From NCBI GenBank assembly GCA_011523735.1, contig WTGB01000013.1:1-62913 (forward strand): 62,913 nucleotides of DNA, written 5' to 3'. The position numbers and the translations under genes were made by a program. Shown here in pieces: positions 16,454 to 27,425 of this stretch. This DNA is from Chloroflexota bacterium (lineage in GTDB: Bacteria; Chloroflexota; Anaerolineae; Aggregatilineales; Phototrophicaceae). The notes below the pieces were generated by a model. That model had not been told where the DNA came from and did no database searches. It worked only from the letters and a program-made list of their open reading frames with translations. Each line of letters starts with the position of its first letter. The stretch's first letter is position 1.

Positions 16454-16897
16454 CTACTGCGTCAACATGATACGAAACGAGCCGAAATGTTGATACGGCA
16501 ATCCGCCATAGAAATAGGCGAACGTGAAGGTGTAGAGACCATCAACAGTGTACCACAAATGCGTGAGAGGTACTGCCGCAATATTCAGCCGTGGCAGATT
16601 TTCTTCAACCTCGAGCTCGTCCAGCATTTTCCACACCGTTTTGCCGCGCGGGTCCAAGCACGTTACATATAAGTGTTCGCAAAGTTCATCCATGTACCAC
16701 GCTGTCAAGAGGTACATGGTTTCAGGCAGCCGTATCGTCCAGGTCTCACCGTCAAACGTATGTCCGCCCGACGGCGAAAGATCGTCGATAGTCCAGCCGG
16801 TGACCGGCGCATCAATCCATTCCGGCTTTCCAGCGTCATGCGTAATGTCCACACCAAACGTCGCCAATGACCACAGATGCAGCACAAGTCTCTCCAC
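16454..16897 (-). CDS. hypothetical protein, 147 residues
   Basis: Not recognised. The likely start is GTG. No signal peptide or membrane segment is seen. The sequence is rich in aromatic and beta-prone segments (TWTIRLPETMYLLTAWYMD, YTFTFAYFYGGLPYQHFGSF), suggesting a compact beta-sandwich. It forms an operon with the 65-residue gene. The start is uncertain because no strong binding site precedes it. Confidence 0.6.
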   Translation of the reverse strand: MERLVLHLWSLATFGVDITHDAGKPEWIDAPVTGWTIDDLSPSGGHTFDGETWTIRLPETMYLLTAWYMDELCEHLYVTCLDPRGKTVWKMLDELEVEENLPRLNIAAVPLTHLWYTVDGLYTFTFAYFYGGLPYQHFGSFRIMLTQ

Positions 16898-16940
16898 CTG
16901 ACTTACAGTCGCGCCTCTGCGACCTCAATAATCATTTTCA

Positions 16941-17035
16941 TTCGTAAGCTAACTCGCAGGTTCGCAATCGTACCACTACGTGATGCGATACACAAATGCA
17001 CACAACCGTCACTGTGAGTTAGCTAATAATACGAA
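16941..17035. repeat. imperfect inverted repeat next to the cassette edge
   Basis: The left arm TTCGTAAGCTAACTCGCA (16941-16958) is matched by the right arm TGTGAGTTAGCT...ATACGAA (17013-17035), with about 55 bases between. It lies between the 147-residue gene and the palindrome after the malic enzyme gene. It could be a hairpin or a remnant of a mobile element end. Confidence 0.4.
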
Positions 17036-17040
17036 GGGAA

Positions 17041-17116
17041 AGGTCGACTTAAGTGTCACCCCTACAACGTTTCTGAAATTGAAAAAAAGTGGGCGACTCA
17101 CAGAGTCGCCCCTACA
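17041..17116. repeat. two GGGCGACTC palindromes after the malic enzyme gene
   Basis: The intact copy GGGCGACTC ACA GAGTCGCCC CTACA is at 17091-17116. A degraded copy (GTCGACTTAAGTGTCACCCC then TACA) is at about 17043-17066. The intact copy is 22 bases past the malic enzyme stop codon and matches the element at 15161. Confidence 0.7.
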
Positions 17117-17137
17117 ACAGACCTCGGGAAATCCGCC

Positions 17138-19393
<2,256 letters not shown>

Positions 19394-19520
19394 GGCGGGA
19401 TGCTCCCCAAGATGTGGATGGATCTTAATAGTATTTTACCCTATCCATTTCAAGCCTACCGCGAAGCATCAGGGAGGGGGCAGAATTTGCCACAAAACCT
19501 GCACATTCTATGATGATTTC

Positions 19521-19623
19521 AGGCGACCCGATAGGTCCCCCTACATTTCTAGCGCTCCGGCGGACGACCTGATAGGTCGGGCAGACAGCACTAGACGGGC
19601 GACCCGAGGCTCGCCCCTACAAT
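19521..19623. repeat. cluster of three GGGCGACCC-type palindromes
   Basis: Copies at about 19521-19545, 19561-19585 and 19596-19621 (GGGCGACCC..GCTCGCCCCTACA) fill the 257-base gap between the malic enzyme start and the isocitrate-family dehydrogenase stop. No gene is seen in this gap. Confidence 0.6.
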
Positions 19624-19650
19624 AGCCGTTGTGGTGGAGAAGAGGCGGTA

Positions 19651-20658
19651 TCAGCCCAGTTCCGCGCAGATGATATCGGCGAAGTCCTCCGTGCTCATGC
19701 CGTCGACGCCGAGGATATCGGCGGTGTAGTCGCCGCGGCTGAGGGCGGCGTTGACGGCGGCGTCAATTTTGTCAGCGATAACTGGCAGCTTCCAGTAGTG
19801 CCGCACCAGCATGGCTGCGCTAAGGATGACGGCGGTCGGGTTGGCGATGCCCTGCCCGGCGATATCGGGAGCGGAGCCGTGCACCGGCTCGGCAACAGCC
19901 ACGACATCGCCCAGGTTCAGCGCGGGCGCCAAGCCCAAGCCGCCACCCCAGGCAGCCGCCATATCGGAGAGGATGTCGCCGTAGAGGTTGGGCGTCAGGA
20001 CGATATCGAAGCGCGCCGGCTCTTTGACCATCCAGTAAGCAGCGGTATCCACGAGCAGTTCATCGGTTTCGATGTCGGGATAATCCTTGGACACTTCGTA
20101 GGCGACGCGGCGGAACAAGCCGTCAGTTTGGGGCAGGACGTTGCCTTTGTGCACGATGGTGACGCGGCGGCGGTCCTGGGTCATGGCCAGGCGGAAGGCG
20201 GTATGCGTGATGCGCTCGGTGGCGCGGCGGGTGATGCGTTTGGTGGCGATGCCGGTATCGCCAGCGTCATCGGTGGTTTCGTCGCCGATATAGAGGTCCT
20301 CGGTATTTTCCCGCACGACGATCAGGTCGACGCCTTCGCGCGCGGTGGGCACCGGCAGGAAGCGGGTCGGGCGCAAGTTGGCGTAGGTTTCCATCGAGCG
20401 GCGCAGCTTGACGATGGGCGAAGAATAGCCGGGCACGGGATATGAGGGGGAACTGCAGGCGCCGAACAAGACAGCGCCGGCCTCCTTCGCGATTGTTACG
20501 GTTTCCGCCGGGAGGGCGTCGCCGGTTTCCTGGAATTTGTCCCAGCCGGCTGCGGCGGGGACGATTTCAAGCTGAGGGAGTACTTGCCGCAGCACACGGA
20601 CAGCGGCCGGCACGACCTCCTGGCCGATGCCATCACCCTCAATCACGCATAACTTCAC
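19651..20658 (-). CDS. isocitrate/isopropylmalate-family beta-decarboxylating dehydrogenase
   Basis: NAD(P)-dependent oxidative decarboxylation of a 2-hydroxy acid; 335 residues. The N-terminus [20 protein letters not shown] is the family start. The substrate loop [19 protein letters not shown] carries the three arginines. [20 protein letters not shown] and [24 protein letters not shown] are the catalytic and metal/cofactor segments. The loop resembles NAD-isocitrate and homoisocitrate dehydrogenases more than LeuB, but I cannot assign the substrate securely. It is a single gene following a divergent promoter region. Confidence 0.87.
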   Translation of the reverse strand: MKLCVIEGDGIGQEVVPAAVRVLRQVLPQLEIVPAAAGWDKFQETGDALPAETVTIAKEAGAVLFGACSSPSYPVPGYSSPIVKLRRSMETYANLRPTRFLPVPTAREGVDLIVVRENTEDLYIGDETTDDAGDTGIATKRITRRATERITHTAFRLAMTQDRRRVTIVHKGNVLPQTDGLFRRVAYEVSKDYPDIETDELLVDTAAYWMVKEPARFDIVLTPNLYGDILSDMAAAWGGGLGLAPALNLGDVVAVAEPVHGSAPDIAGQGIANPTAVILSAAMLVRHYWKLPVIADKIDAAVNAALSRGDYTADILGVDGMSTEDFADIICAELG

Positions 20659-20687
20659 GGCAGCATCTCCTCGTCACGGCCAGACAC

Positions 20688-20716
20688 TTGACAGACATTA
20701 AAGCTGTTCTTATACC
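20688..20716 (+). promoter_or_regulatory. candidate sigma70-like promoter in the 20.7 kb gap
   Basis: TTGACA (20688-20693) and TATACC (20711-20716) with a 17-base spacer, reading toward the small zinc-ribbon gene 200 bases away. A closer -10-like TACAAT is at 20878-20883. Confidence 0.45.
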
Positions 20717-20912
20717 TAAAAAAGAAATGTCTTTGCGCAGCCGCGTCGGAGAACTGCCCATCATTCAAGCAAGATCTGTGACGCCTCTGCAAAGATTGTT
20801 GCACATTGCCAGGGATTTGTCGAATTTTCCCCCCTTTAGCGCTGCGGCGGCACTTCCATCGGGGGGCGGCTTGGCGTACAATGACGGGCTAACTGAAAGG
20901 AACGACGCGCCC

Positions 20913-21125
20913 TTGCCGGACCTCAAGCCCTGCGTTCGCTGTGAACAGGAACTGCCCCCAGCAGCCTTTTCCCATGCGGAAGATGTCTTTTGCAAGGAAT
21001 GCATGGAAGAGATCGTAGGCATCATACGCAGCAAGTACAGCGCGATTGAAGCGGCGCATTTCCGCGCGAAGCTACGCCGACGCTCGCGCGATGCGATGGA
21101 AGAACTGCGGCGGAAGTTGGGTTAG
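20913..21125 (+). CDS. small two-CxxC (zinc ribbon-like) protein
   Basis: A protein of about 70 residues with CVRC (Cys7, Cys10) and CKEC (Cys27, Cys30), a probable zinc site, followed by a basic helical tail (AHFRAKLRRRSRDAMEELRRKLG). This layout is seen in small nucleic-acid-associated proteins; the function is unknown. I chose TTG 20913 because GAAAGGA lies 12 bases upstream and a TACAAT -10-like box lies at 20878. An in-frame ATG at 20727 would add 62 residues of low-complexity sequence with no binding site. Confidence 0.6.
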   Translation: MPDLKPCVRCEQELPPAAFSHAEDVFCKECMEEIVGIIRSKYSAIEAAHFRAKLRRRSRDAMEELRRKLG

Positions 21126-21174
21126 AGTCTAGCCCTCACCGCCAGCCCAATTCATCTACGATTGTAGAAGTTTC

Positions 21175-21200
21175 GGGCGAATCACAGAATCGCCGCTACA
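21175..21200. repeat. GGGCGAATC palindrome copy
   Basis: GGGCGAATCACAGAATCGCC followed by GCTACA, between the zinc-ribbon gene and the first PhyH gene (convergent). Confidence 0.6.
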
Positions 21201-21214
21201 GATTCGTCGTCTGG

Positions 21215-21970
21215 TTAGCTGGCGGGTCGGCCGGCGTAGCGGTTGAAGCCCATGACATCTACCCCTTTGGCGAGGATGGCGGTGTGTCCCGGATGCAGGT
21301 GCGTGTCCTGGAAGATGTGCGCGATCGGCAGGGTTACGCGAATGGCCAAGCCGAGGCGGCGCTTCTTGGATGTGTTCTTGCTGGAGGCGTGCAGCAGGCG
21401 CTCGCTGAAGAGGAAGAATTCGCCGGGTTTCAATTCCATATCCACCGCTCGGCTGGCATCGTAGGCATCAGGAGCCACCATCTCTTTGATCGCCATCTCT
21501 TCCGGCGCGTCGGTGTGCTGCAAGAATTGGCGGTGCGAGCCGGGGATGATCTGCAAACAGGAATTTTCCACGGTAACGTCGTCGATCGCGATCCAAGCGG
21601 AGATATTCACGGGCGGCTCAATGGGCCAGAAGTTGATGTCCTGGTGCCAGGGGATTTCGGGGCTGCCGGGATCTTTCAGCCAGAAATTAGTCGTCCAGAC
21701 GACCAGGTCGGGTCCGAGCAGGCCGGCGATGCGCTCGATGATGGCGGGGTGCGACGCCAGGTCGTAGACAGCAGGATTGTCCATGTGCCGCGATTGCATG
21801 GGGCGGCGCGGGTTGGGACCATCGGAGTTGAGGACTTTCGTTTCGATTTCCGCGCGGATAGGCGCCATTTCGGCGGGGGACATGGCGGCGTAGGGACCGA
21901 GGTAGCCATTTTCGACGAAGAAGTCGACATCGGCGCGGGTCAATTGGTATTCGGAATTGACGTTGGACAT
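21215..21970 (-). CDS. phytanoyl-CoA dioxygenase (PhyH) family protein, copy 1
   Basis: Fe(II)/2-oxoglutarate-dependent oxygenase, 251 residues. The iron-binding HxD is in IPWHQDINFWP, the distal His in SERLLHASSKNTS, and the 2-oxoglutarate Arg in RRLGLAIRVTLP. The N-terminal LTRADVDFFVENGYLGPYAA is typical of PhyH family openings. AGGAAGG lies just before the ATG. A close paralog lies immediately upstream on the same strand, so this is a tandem duplication. PhyH family substrates vary widely and cannot be predicted here. Confidence 0.9.
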   Translation of the reverse strand: MSNVNSEYQLTRADVDFFVENGYLGPYAAMSPAEMAPIRAEIETKVLNSDGPNPRRPMQSRHMDNPAVYDLASHPAIIERIAGLLGPDLVVWTTNFWLKDPGSPEIPWHQDINFWPIEPPVNISAWIAIDDVTVENSCLQIIPGSHRQFLQHTDAPEEMAIKEMVAPDAYDASRAVDMELKPGEFFLFSERLLHASSKNTSKKRRLGLAIRVTLPIAHIFQDTHLHPGHTAILAKGVDVMGFNRYAGRPAS

Positions 21971-22015
21971 GTGCCTTCCTTTTGCGTACCTTTCTATTTT
22001 AGTAACTAGTGCGGC

Positions 22016-22040
22016 GGGCGACCCAAGAGTCGTCCCTACA
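22016..22040. repeat. GGGCGACCC palindrome copy between the PhyH genes
   Basis: GGGCGACCCAAGAGTCGTCC followed by CTACA. It separates the two paralogous oxygenase genes, both of which are followed by a copy of this family. Confidence 0.55.
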
Positions 22041-22050
22041 TTTTCGCCTG

Positions 22051-22812
22051 TTAGGAGGGTTGCGGGCGGCTGCCGTAGCGGTTGAAGCCCATGACATCTA
22101 CCCCTTTGGCGAGGATGGCCGTGTGTCCCGGGTGCAGGGGGGACGTATCCTGGAAGACATGCACGATCGGCAAGGTGACGCGCAGGGACATGCCGAGGCG
22201 GCGCTTATTCGATGTGTTCATGCTGGAGCGATGCAGGGTCCGCTCGCTGAAGATGAAGAACTCGCCCGGCTGCAATTCCATGTTGATGGCGCTTGAGGCG
22301 TCAAAGGAATCAGGGTCGGCCATTTTGCCGAAAGCCACCCCTTTTGGCGCGCGAGTGTGCGGCAGCGATGTGCGATGCGAGCCGGGAATGATCTGCACGC
22401 AGGAATTCTCCACGGTGACCTCGTCGATGGCGATCCAGGCGGAAGTATTCAGCGGCGGCTCCAGGGGCCAGAAGTTGATGTCTTGATGCCAGGGGATTTC
22501 GGCACCGCCCGGCGCTTTGTTCCAGAAGTTGGTCGCCCAGACGATGAGGTCGGGACCGAGCAGGCAGGCGATGCGGTCGATGATGGCGGGATGCGTGGCC
22601 AGGTCATAGACCGCTGGCTGATCCATGTGCCGCGACTGACCGCGCGAGCCTGCCTTGGGACCATCGCTGGTGAGGACGCGCGTTTCGATTTCGTGCCGGA
22701 CGTCGGCCATTTCGGCCGGGGTCATGGCGGCGTAAGGACCGAGGTAGCCGTTTTCGACGAAGAAGTCGACATCGGCGCGGGAGAGTTGGTATTCGGGGCT
22801 GACAAAGGACAT
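22051..22812 (-). CDS. phytanoyl-CoA dioxygenase (PhyH) family protein, copy 2
   Basis: 253 residues, closely similar to copy 1 across its length (same N-terminus VDFFVENGYLGPYAAM, same HQDINFWP iron motif, same C-terminal HTAILAKGVDVMGFNRY). The catalytic residues are intact: HxD in IPWHQD, His in RTLHRSSMNTS, Arg in LGMSLRVTLP. I chose ATG 22812 because GAAAGGA sits 6 bases upstream; the ATG six bases earlier would touch the binding site. The divergence between copies (for example around residues 130-170) suggests different substrates. Confidence 0.9.
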   Translation of the reverse strand: MSFVSPEYQLSRADVDFFVENGYLGPYAAMTPAEMADVRHEIETRVLTSDGPKAGSRGQSRHMDQPAVYDLATHPAIIDRIACLLGPDLIVWATNFWNKAPGGAEIPWHQDINFWPLEPPLNTSAWIAIDEVTVENSCVQIIPGSHRTSLPHTRAPKGVAFGKMADPDSFDASSAINMELQPGEFFIFSERTLHRSSMNTSNKRRLGMSLRVTLPIVHVFQDTSPLHPGHTAILAKGVDVMGFNRYGSRPQPS

Positions 22813-22936
22813 GCGCATTCCTTTCTAATTGCAAATCCGCAGAGGCGATTGGTTAGCGCGTGATCAGTCTCGGGCGACCTGCTACACGGGTTCGCATATT
22901 CCGGCTTGGCGCCATTCATAAGGATATATTCAGAGT

Positions 22937-25489
22937 TTAGCTTATCGTCACCTGGCTGCCAGCGGGCGTTTTCTCCACCAGCAGATGTACGGGGAAGGCA
23001 TCGCGAAGTTCGTCAATATGGGTGATGACCAGGATGAGCTCGAAGTCCGACTTGATCTTGTTGATGGCATCGACCAGTTTGTCGCGGCCGTCTTCGTCCT
23101 GGGAGCCGAAGCCTTCGTCGATGAAGAGCATACGCAACTGGGCACCAGCGCGCCTGGCCAGCAGCTTGGAGAGGGCGATGCGTATGGCGAAATTGATGCG
23201 GAAGGCTTCGCCGCCGCTGTATAGCTCGTAAGAGCGCGCGCCCAATTCATCCGCGATCTCCAGTTCGAGCGTCTCCGCCAAGCCGCCGGAGACCCTTTCG
23301 CGCTGGGTGGCGATGCGCAGGCTCATCCGCCCGTCAGTCAAGCGCGCGAGCAACTCGTTCGCCTCGGCTTCCAACTCCGGCACAGCTGTTTCAATGATCA
23401 TGGCGGGCAGGCCGTTTTTGCCGAAGGCGATGCGCAACTCATTGTAGAGGCTTTGTTCTTTCTGCGCGTCAGCGAGGCGAGCCGCGAGGCGCCGTTTGCT
23501 TTCCCGCCCGGCGGCGATGGCATTCAACTGCTGCTCACAGATGACGATGCGCTCTCGCTGCCGCTGGACCTCGGCGCGGAGGCGCTCAACTTCGGCACGG
23601 TATGTTCGCTCTTCTTCCACCTTGTCCGCGAGCCGGGCGATCTCTGCCCGGATCTGCTTGAGCTTTTCCTGGTCAGCGGCCAGCACCGCTGCGAGTTTCG
23701 CCAGGCGATCGGCTGTTCCCGCGCGCCTCCGCTGGGCTTCCGGGAGGTTTCGCTTGGCGAATTCCAATTCGGTGTATTGGCGATCAAAGGCGGCCAGGCT
23801 GGCAAGCTGCGATTGTGTTTTGGCATGGGTATCGCGGTCGACCTTGAGTTGCTCACGCTGCGCTTCCAGTTCCGCCAGTTGCCGCTGCAATTCCTGGCCG
23901 TAGTCTTGCGCATTCAGGCGCTTTTCGAGTTGCGTCAACTGAATCGTCTCGAGATGCAGGGCGGCCTCGGCCGCTTCGGCTTTGCGGCTCAGTTCGGCGG
24001 CGGCGCCTAGTTGCTGTTGCAGCGCGGGCAAATCCTTTAACTGCCGCGCCCAGCTTTCAAGCTCAAGTTCATGCGCCTCCCGCTCTTTTTCGTGTTCCCG
24101 AATCGCGGCGCTGTGTTCTCGATATTGTCCGCGCATGACATCGCGCTCGGCTGTCAGTTGCGCGAGCATGTCAGCGCGATGTTCCTCGGTCAGCTCTTGA
24201 CCGCAGAGCGGGCAGGTGGCGCCATCCGCCATTTCCAGACGCCGCATCCGCTCGTTAAGGGCGGCGCCGTCGGTTTTGAGGTCCTCCAGCCGGGTCGTGA
24301 TTTTGGAGCGCCGGATGTTTAATCTCTGCACTTCCTTAGTCGTTTTGTTCCGTTGGGCGTCGAGTTGTTCCAAAGCGCGCAGATCCGCTTGAAGCGCTTC
24401 CATTTCGGTCGCGGCGCCGGCTTGTCGTGTTTCTTCTAAGCCGCTGATGCGTTCGCGAATCACCTGCGCCTCGCGCATCAAGTTGGCGCGCTGCTCCGCC
24501 AGGGCGCCTTCGAGACGATGTATTTGCTGATTGATTTCCTCCCGCTGCGCCAAATGCTCGGCGATAACGCTTTGGCTTTCGCGGGCGGCGACCAGTTGCT
24601 GATAACCGGCCTCGATGGCATCGCCGGCCTCGATCGTTCGCGTGTATTCGGCGATTTTTTCATCTTGCCGCTCGATCTCCGCTTCGGCGGCTGCGATGTC
24701 TTGACGAAGACTTTCGATAGCGCGTTCTTTTTCAAGGGCGTTTTCCTGCTCGCGGCGGCGCGCGAGGAGGGAATTCGCGACTTGGCCGTAACGCTCGGTC
24801 GCTTCGTCAAGCGTTGCCTGCGCCGAATTTAGCGCCTCGGTCAATTCGTCATATTCCGCTCGCAGCTTTGGCTCGCCAGCGATTTCTTGATCGAGGCGGC
24901 GGATATCATGGCTGATGATGTCGATCTGCGAAGCCAACTTCGCGAGGCGCTCTTTGGCTGCGTCTTCGTAAGCCTTCCATTGGTCCAAGCCCAGAATATC
25001 GGAGAGCAGGCGCTTGCGTTCGGCCGCGGTCTTCAAGGTGAAGGCATCGGCTTTGCCCTGCTGCAGGAATGCCGAGTGGACGAAGGTGTCATAATCCAGG
25101 CGCAGAATCTCATTGATCTTGTCCTGGGTCCGGCGGAGGCCGTCTTCGTTAATGAGTCGGGGCCTATCACTAGCGCCCCAGACCAGCAGATCAAGGGCGC
25201 CCCGACTGCCGCGTCCAGCCCGGGCGCGCCGTCGAACGACACGATATCGCAGACCGTCCTGCTCGAAGTCGATGCTGACCCGCATCTCGTTCTGCCCCAG
25301 GTGGATCAATTCTTCGTCGCGTTTTGCCCGCGCCTTACCCCACAGCGCCCAGGTAATCGCGTCGAGGATGGAGGATTTGCCGACGCCGTTCTGCCCGGTC
25401 AAGCAAGCCAGTTCGATGCCGGCGGTGACAATCGGATCGGGGGCGCGGTAGGCGAGGAAATTGTGGATTTCCAGGCGGGTTGGGAGCAT
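22937..25489 (-). CDS. sbcC: SbcC/Rad50-type SMC ATPase
   Basis: DNA double-strand-break repair ATPase of the Mre11-Rad50/SbcCD type, 850 residues. The N-terminal Walker A is GQNGVGKSSI (about residue 33). Long coiled coils (about 170-420 and 450-680) flank a zinc-hook CPLC motif near residue 425. The C-terminal signature LYSGGEAFRINFAIRIAL (about 753) and Walker B MLFIDEGFGSQD follow. GGAG lies 10 bases before the ATG. The nuclease partner SbcD/Mre11, usually adjacent and upstream, is not next to it. Confidence 0.92.
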   Translation of the reverse strand: MLPTRLEIHNFLAYRAPDPIVTAGIELACLTGQNGVGKSSILDAITWALWGKARAKRDEELIHLGQNEMRVSIDFEQDGLRYRVVRRRARAGRGSRGALDLLVWGASDRPRLINEDGLRRTQDKINEILRLDYDTFVHSAFLQQGKADAFTLKTAAERKRLLSDILGLDQWKAYEDAAKERLAKLASQIDIISHDIRRLDQEIAGEPKLRAEYDELTEALNSAQATLDEATERYGQVANSLLARRREQENALEKERAIESLRQDIAAAEAEIERQDEKIAEYTRTIEAGDAIEAGYQQLVAARESQSVIAEHLAQREEINQQIHRLEGALAEQRANLMREAQVIRERISGLEETRQAGAATEMEALQADLRALEQLDAQRNKTTKEVQRLNIRRSKITTRLEDLKTDGAALNERMRRLEMADGATCPLCGQELTEEHRADMLAQLTAERDVMRGQYREHSAAIREHEKEREAHELELESWARQLKDLPALQQQLGAAAELSRKAEAAEAALHLETIQLTQLEKRLNAQDYGQELQRQLAELEAQREQLKVDRDTHAKTQSQLASLAAFDRQYTELEFAKRNLPEAQRRRAGTADRLAKLAAVLAADQEKLKQIRAEIARLADKVEEERTYRAEVERLRAEVQRQRERIVICEQQLNAIAAGRESKRRLAARLADAQKEQSLYNELRIAFGKNGLPAMIIETAVPELEAEANELLARLTDGRMSLRIATQRERVSGGLAETLELEIADELGARSYELYSGGEAFRINFAIRIALSKLLARRAGAQLRMLFIDEGFGSQDEDGRDKLVDAINKIKSDFELILVITHIDELRDAFPVHLLVEKTPAGSQVTIS

Positions 25490-25524
25490 GCCTTGGTCTC
25501 CAAGGAAGCGGGCGCGTCGCCAAT

Positions 25525-25558
25525 TTAACCACAGAGAACACAGAGGGCACAGAGAGTT
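25525..25558. repeat. AACCACAGAGAACACAGAGG-type repeat
   Basis: TTTAACCACAGAGAACACAG continuing into AGGGCACAGAGAG, just upstream of the SbcC start. It is related to the strings at 15078 and 27172. Confidence 0.45.
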
Positions 25559-25633
25559 TTGTCAATAGCGGGAATGAGTTATGCAGTTGCAGTTCTGCTA
25601 CAATAGGCGCTAGACGACCGCGAGGCGGGCATC

Positions 25634-26032
25634 ATGTTGACGGCGCTTTACGATGGCAATTGTGTAATTTGCCAATCTTCCTGCGCGACTTTGCGCGCGC
25701 TTGATTGGCGGCGGCGGATCCAATTCGTGGATCTTCATGACGATGAACTGTGGCGGGAGCGCTACCCCGATTTGCGCTTTGATGAACTCATGGGGGAGAT
25801 TCACGTCCTCGATGAGGGGGGAAAGCTTTACTCGGGCTTCCGCGCGGGGCGGCGGTTGCTGAGAGAAATGCCGCTGGGTATGCCGCTGTGGCTGCTCTTG
25901 CAGCTTCCGGGCATGGAGGGAATTGGGGGGCGGGTCTACCGTTTTATCGCCGGACGGCGTTACCGCATCAACAAGATTTTCGGCAAGGCGGGGCCGGATT
26001 GCGTCGATGAAAGCTGCGCGATGCCGGGCTGA
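25634..26032 (+). CDS. DCC-family thiol-disulfide oxidoreductase-like protein (DUF393)
   Basis: 132 residues with the family motif YDGNCVIC (Cys10, Cys13) near the N-terminus and a strand/helix pattern typical of DCC proteins (FVDLHD, GEIHVLDEGGKLYSGFRAG, LWLLLQLPG, VYRFIAGRRYRINK). The role is probably redox, but no substrate is known. A TACAAT -10-like box lies at 25599-25604 and GGCGG precedes the ATG. It is convergent with the GNAT gene. Confidence 0.87.
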   Translation: MLTALYDGNCVICQSSCATLRALDWRRRIQFVDLHDDELWRERYPDLRFDELMGEIHVLDEGGKLYSGFRAGRRLLREMPLGMPLWLLLQLPGMEGIGGRVYRFIAGRRYRINKIFGKAGPDCVDESCAMPG

Positions 26033-26050
26033 GGTCTGCTTTCGGCGCTT

Positions 26051-26584
26051 CTATGCCTCAGCGTAAATCCAGTAGCGCCGTGTCAAGACGCCGCGGTTAT
26101 TGTCGATCTTATCCAGCAAGACGCCGCCGTTCGCCTCGATAATCTTGTATGAGCCGATATTGTCGTCATCGCAGGTGATCAAGATATCGTCGATATGGCG
26201 TTTGCGCGCCTGCTCGATGCCGAGGCGGCAAATCAGCTTGCCATAACCTTTGCGGCGTTCTGCAGGGCGGATCTTATAACCGATATGCCCGCCAAAGCGG
26301 CGCAGGGACTCATTGAGACGGTGGCGGACATCAACATCGCCTATGTAACGATGATTCGCGCTGATCAGCCAAAAGTGGGAGGCTGGCACCATGCCGGCCA
26401 GCGGCTCGGTCTCCGCCTGTCGCAGGACTTCCAGATATTCGTCAAAGCGCGTCGCCAGGATATCGGGATGCCAATTGATGGACTGTTCTTCGCGGATGTA
26501 CTCTTCCACGCCTTCAATGAAGCTGTCTTTGTAACGCTGATGCGGGCGCGCAAGGAAGGCGGCCATGTCTGTCATCTTTGTCAT
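26051..26584 (-). CDS. GNAT-family N-acetyltransferase
   Basis: 177 residues. The acetyl-CoA-binding region is IRPAERRKGYGKLICRLGIEQAR (Q/R-x-x-G-x-G/A pattern, about residues 103-125), followed by ILITCDDDNIGSYKIIEANGGVL, which matches GNAT motif B of small-molecule or ribosomal-protein acetyltransferases. The N-terminal VEEYIREEQSINWHPDILATRFDEYLEVL resembles YhfO/YjaB-like proteins. The substrate is unknown. GGAATA lies 6 bases before the ATG; a second in-frame ATG is at 26575. Confidence 0.85.
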   Translation of the reverse strand: MTKMTDMAAFLARPHQRYKDSFIEGVEEYIREEQSINWHPDILATRFDEYLEVLRQAETEPLAGMVPASHFWLISANHRYIGDVDVRHRLNESLRRFGGHIGYKIRPAERRKGYGKLICRLGIEQARKRHIDDILITCDDDNIGSYKIIEANGGVLLDKIDNNRGVLTRRYWIYAEA

Positions 26585-26685
26585 GGGGGATATTCCTCGC
26601 CTTATGGCAAAGCGAAGGCGTACTCCCGGTTTGATCAGGAGTGTGAAATGCGCTGCGCTCGTCTAGCAGGAATGGGGCTGGCGGC

Positions 26686-26949
26686 TCAGGAAGCGTTCTC
26701 GGAATCGGTGGTTACTGCGTCGGCGGTTGCCTCATCTTCGGGGTCGTCTTTGTCTTCCCAGCTGATGATCCAGACGCAGGCGCCGGCGACCAAAATAGTG
26801 GCGACGATCAAGGCAGCCCATTGTGAGGGCTGGAGGCCGACATTGCGCGCTTCATGCACCAACAAGCCGACCATGCCGACAGCCAATACGACCCAGGCGC
26901 TGAAGCGCGGACGCTGCATCACCCATTTAACGACGGCAATGTTTTCCAT
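26686..26949 (-). CDS. small membrane protein, 87 residues
   Basis: Two predicted membrane helices (WVVLAVGMVGLLVHEA and WAALIVATILVAGACVWII) and an acidic C-terminal tail (EDKDDPEDEATADAVTTDSE). No family recognised. It is preceded by GAGGA 11 bases upstream and by a good promoter (26985-27014). It is transcribed alone. Confidence 0.65.
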   Translation of the reverse strand: MENIAVVKWVMQRPRFSAWVVLAVGMVGLLVHEARNVGLQPSQWAALIVATILVAGACVWIISWEDKDDPEDEATADAVTTDSENAS

Positions 26950-26984
26950 AATGATACAATTCCTCGCATTCGACTCGCGACCCC

Positions 26985-27014
26985 AGTATAGCCCGATCTC
27001 TTCTTTTGCGACAA
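26985..27014 (-). promoter_or_regulatory. sigma70-like promoter for the 87-residue membrane protein
   Basis: Minus-strand TTGTCG (27014-27009) and TATACT (26990-26985), spacer 18, 36 bases before the ATG. Confidence 0.6.
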
Positions 27015-27425
27015 GCCGAAACTCTAATAGGAACGGTGAAAATCGCGTACAGTATCTGATTGCAAATCCGATTGGAGATTCACCACAGCCGCTCGACGGC
27101 AGCGATAAGGGCTATCGCATCCACACAAAATATCATACGCGCTCGGCTACCGAAATCGGCGGTTTGAGAAAAAGAAACAAAGAGGGGACAGAGATTTTAA
27201 GAAAATAACTTTGTGATCTTTATGTCTTTGTAGTGGAAATTTTGCGATATCCACTTTATTCACCACTCCCGCGCATTTTGAAACGATTGAACTGCCTAAT
27301 GACCGATGATATATGAACAGTATTGACGAGGGGCGACCTCATCAGATGTTAATACATTTCTAGCAAACCGCTGTCATCAGCGCGCGTATACACAGTGAAG
27401 ACAAGAACAGAGGAGCAAACTCACA
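27015..27425. other. intergenic stretch without a gene
   Basis: About 410 bases between the membrane-protein promoter and the beta-stranded cytoplasmic protein. It contains a degenerate CACAGAG-type repeat (about 27172-27230) and a half GGGCGACC palindrome (about 27330), but no coding frame, RNA gene or clear promoter that I can support. Confidence 0.5.

Noticed and set aside
20442..20912. In-frame upstream extension of the small CxxC protein
   Set aside because: It is antisense to the isocitrate-family gene in part and crosses two promoter-like boxes; only the last ~70 codons carry the conserved cysteines.
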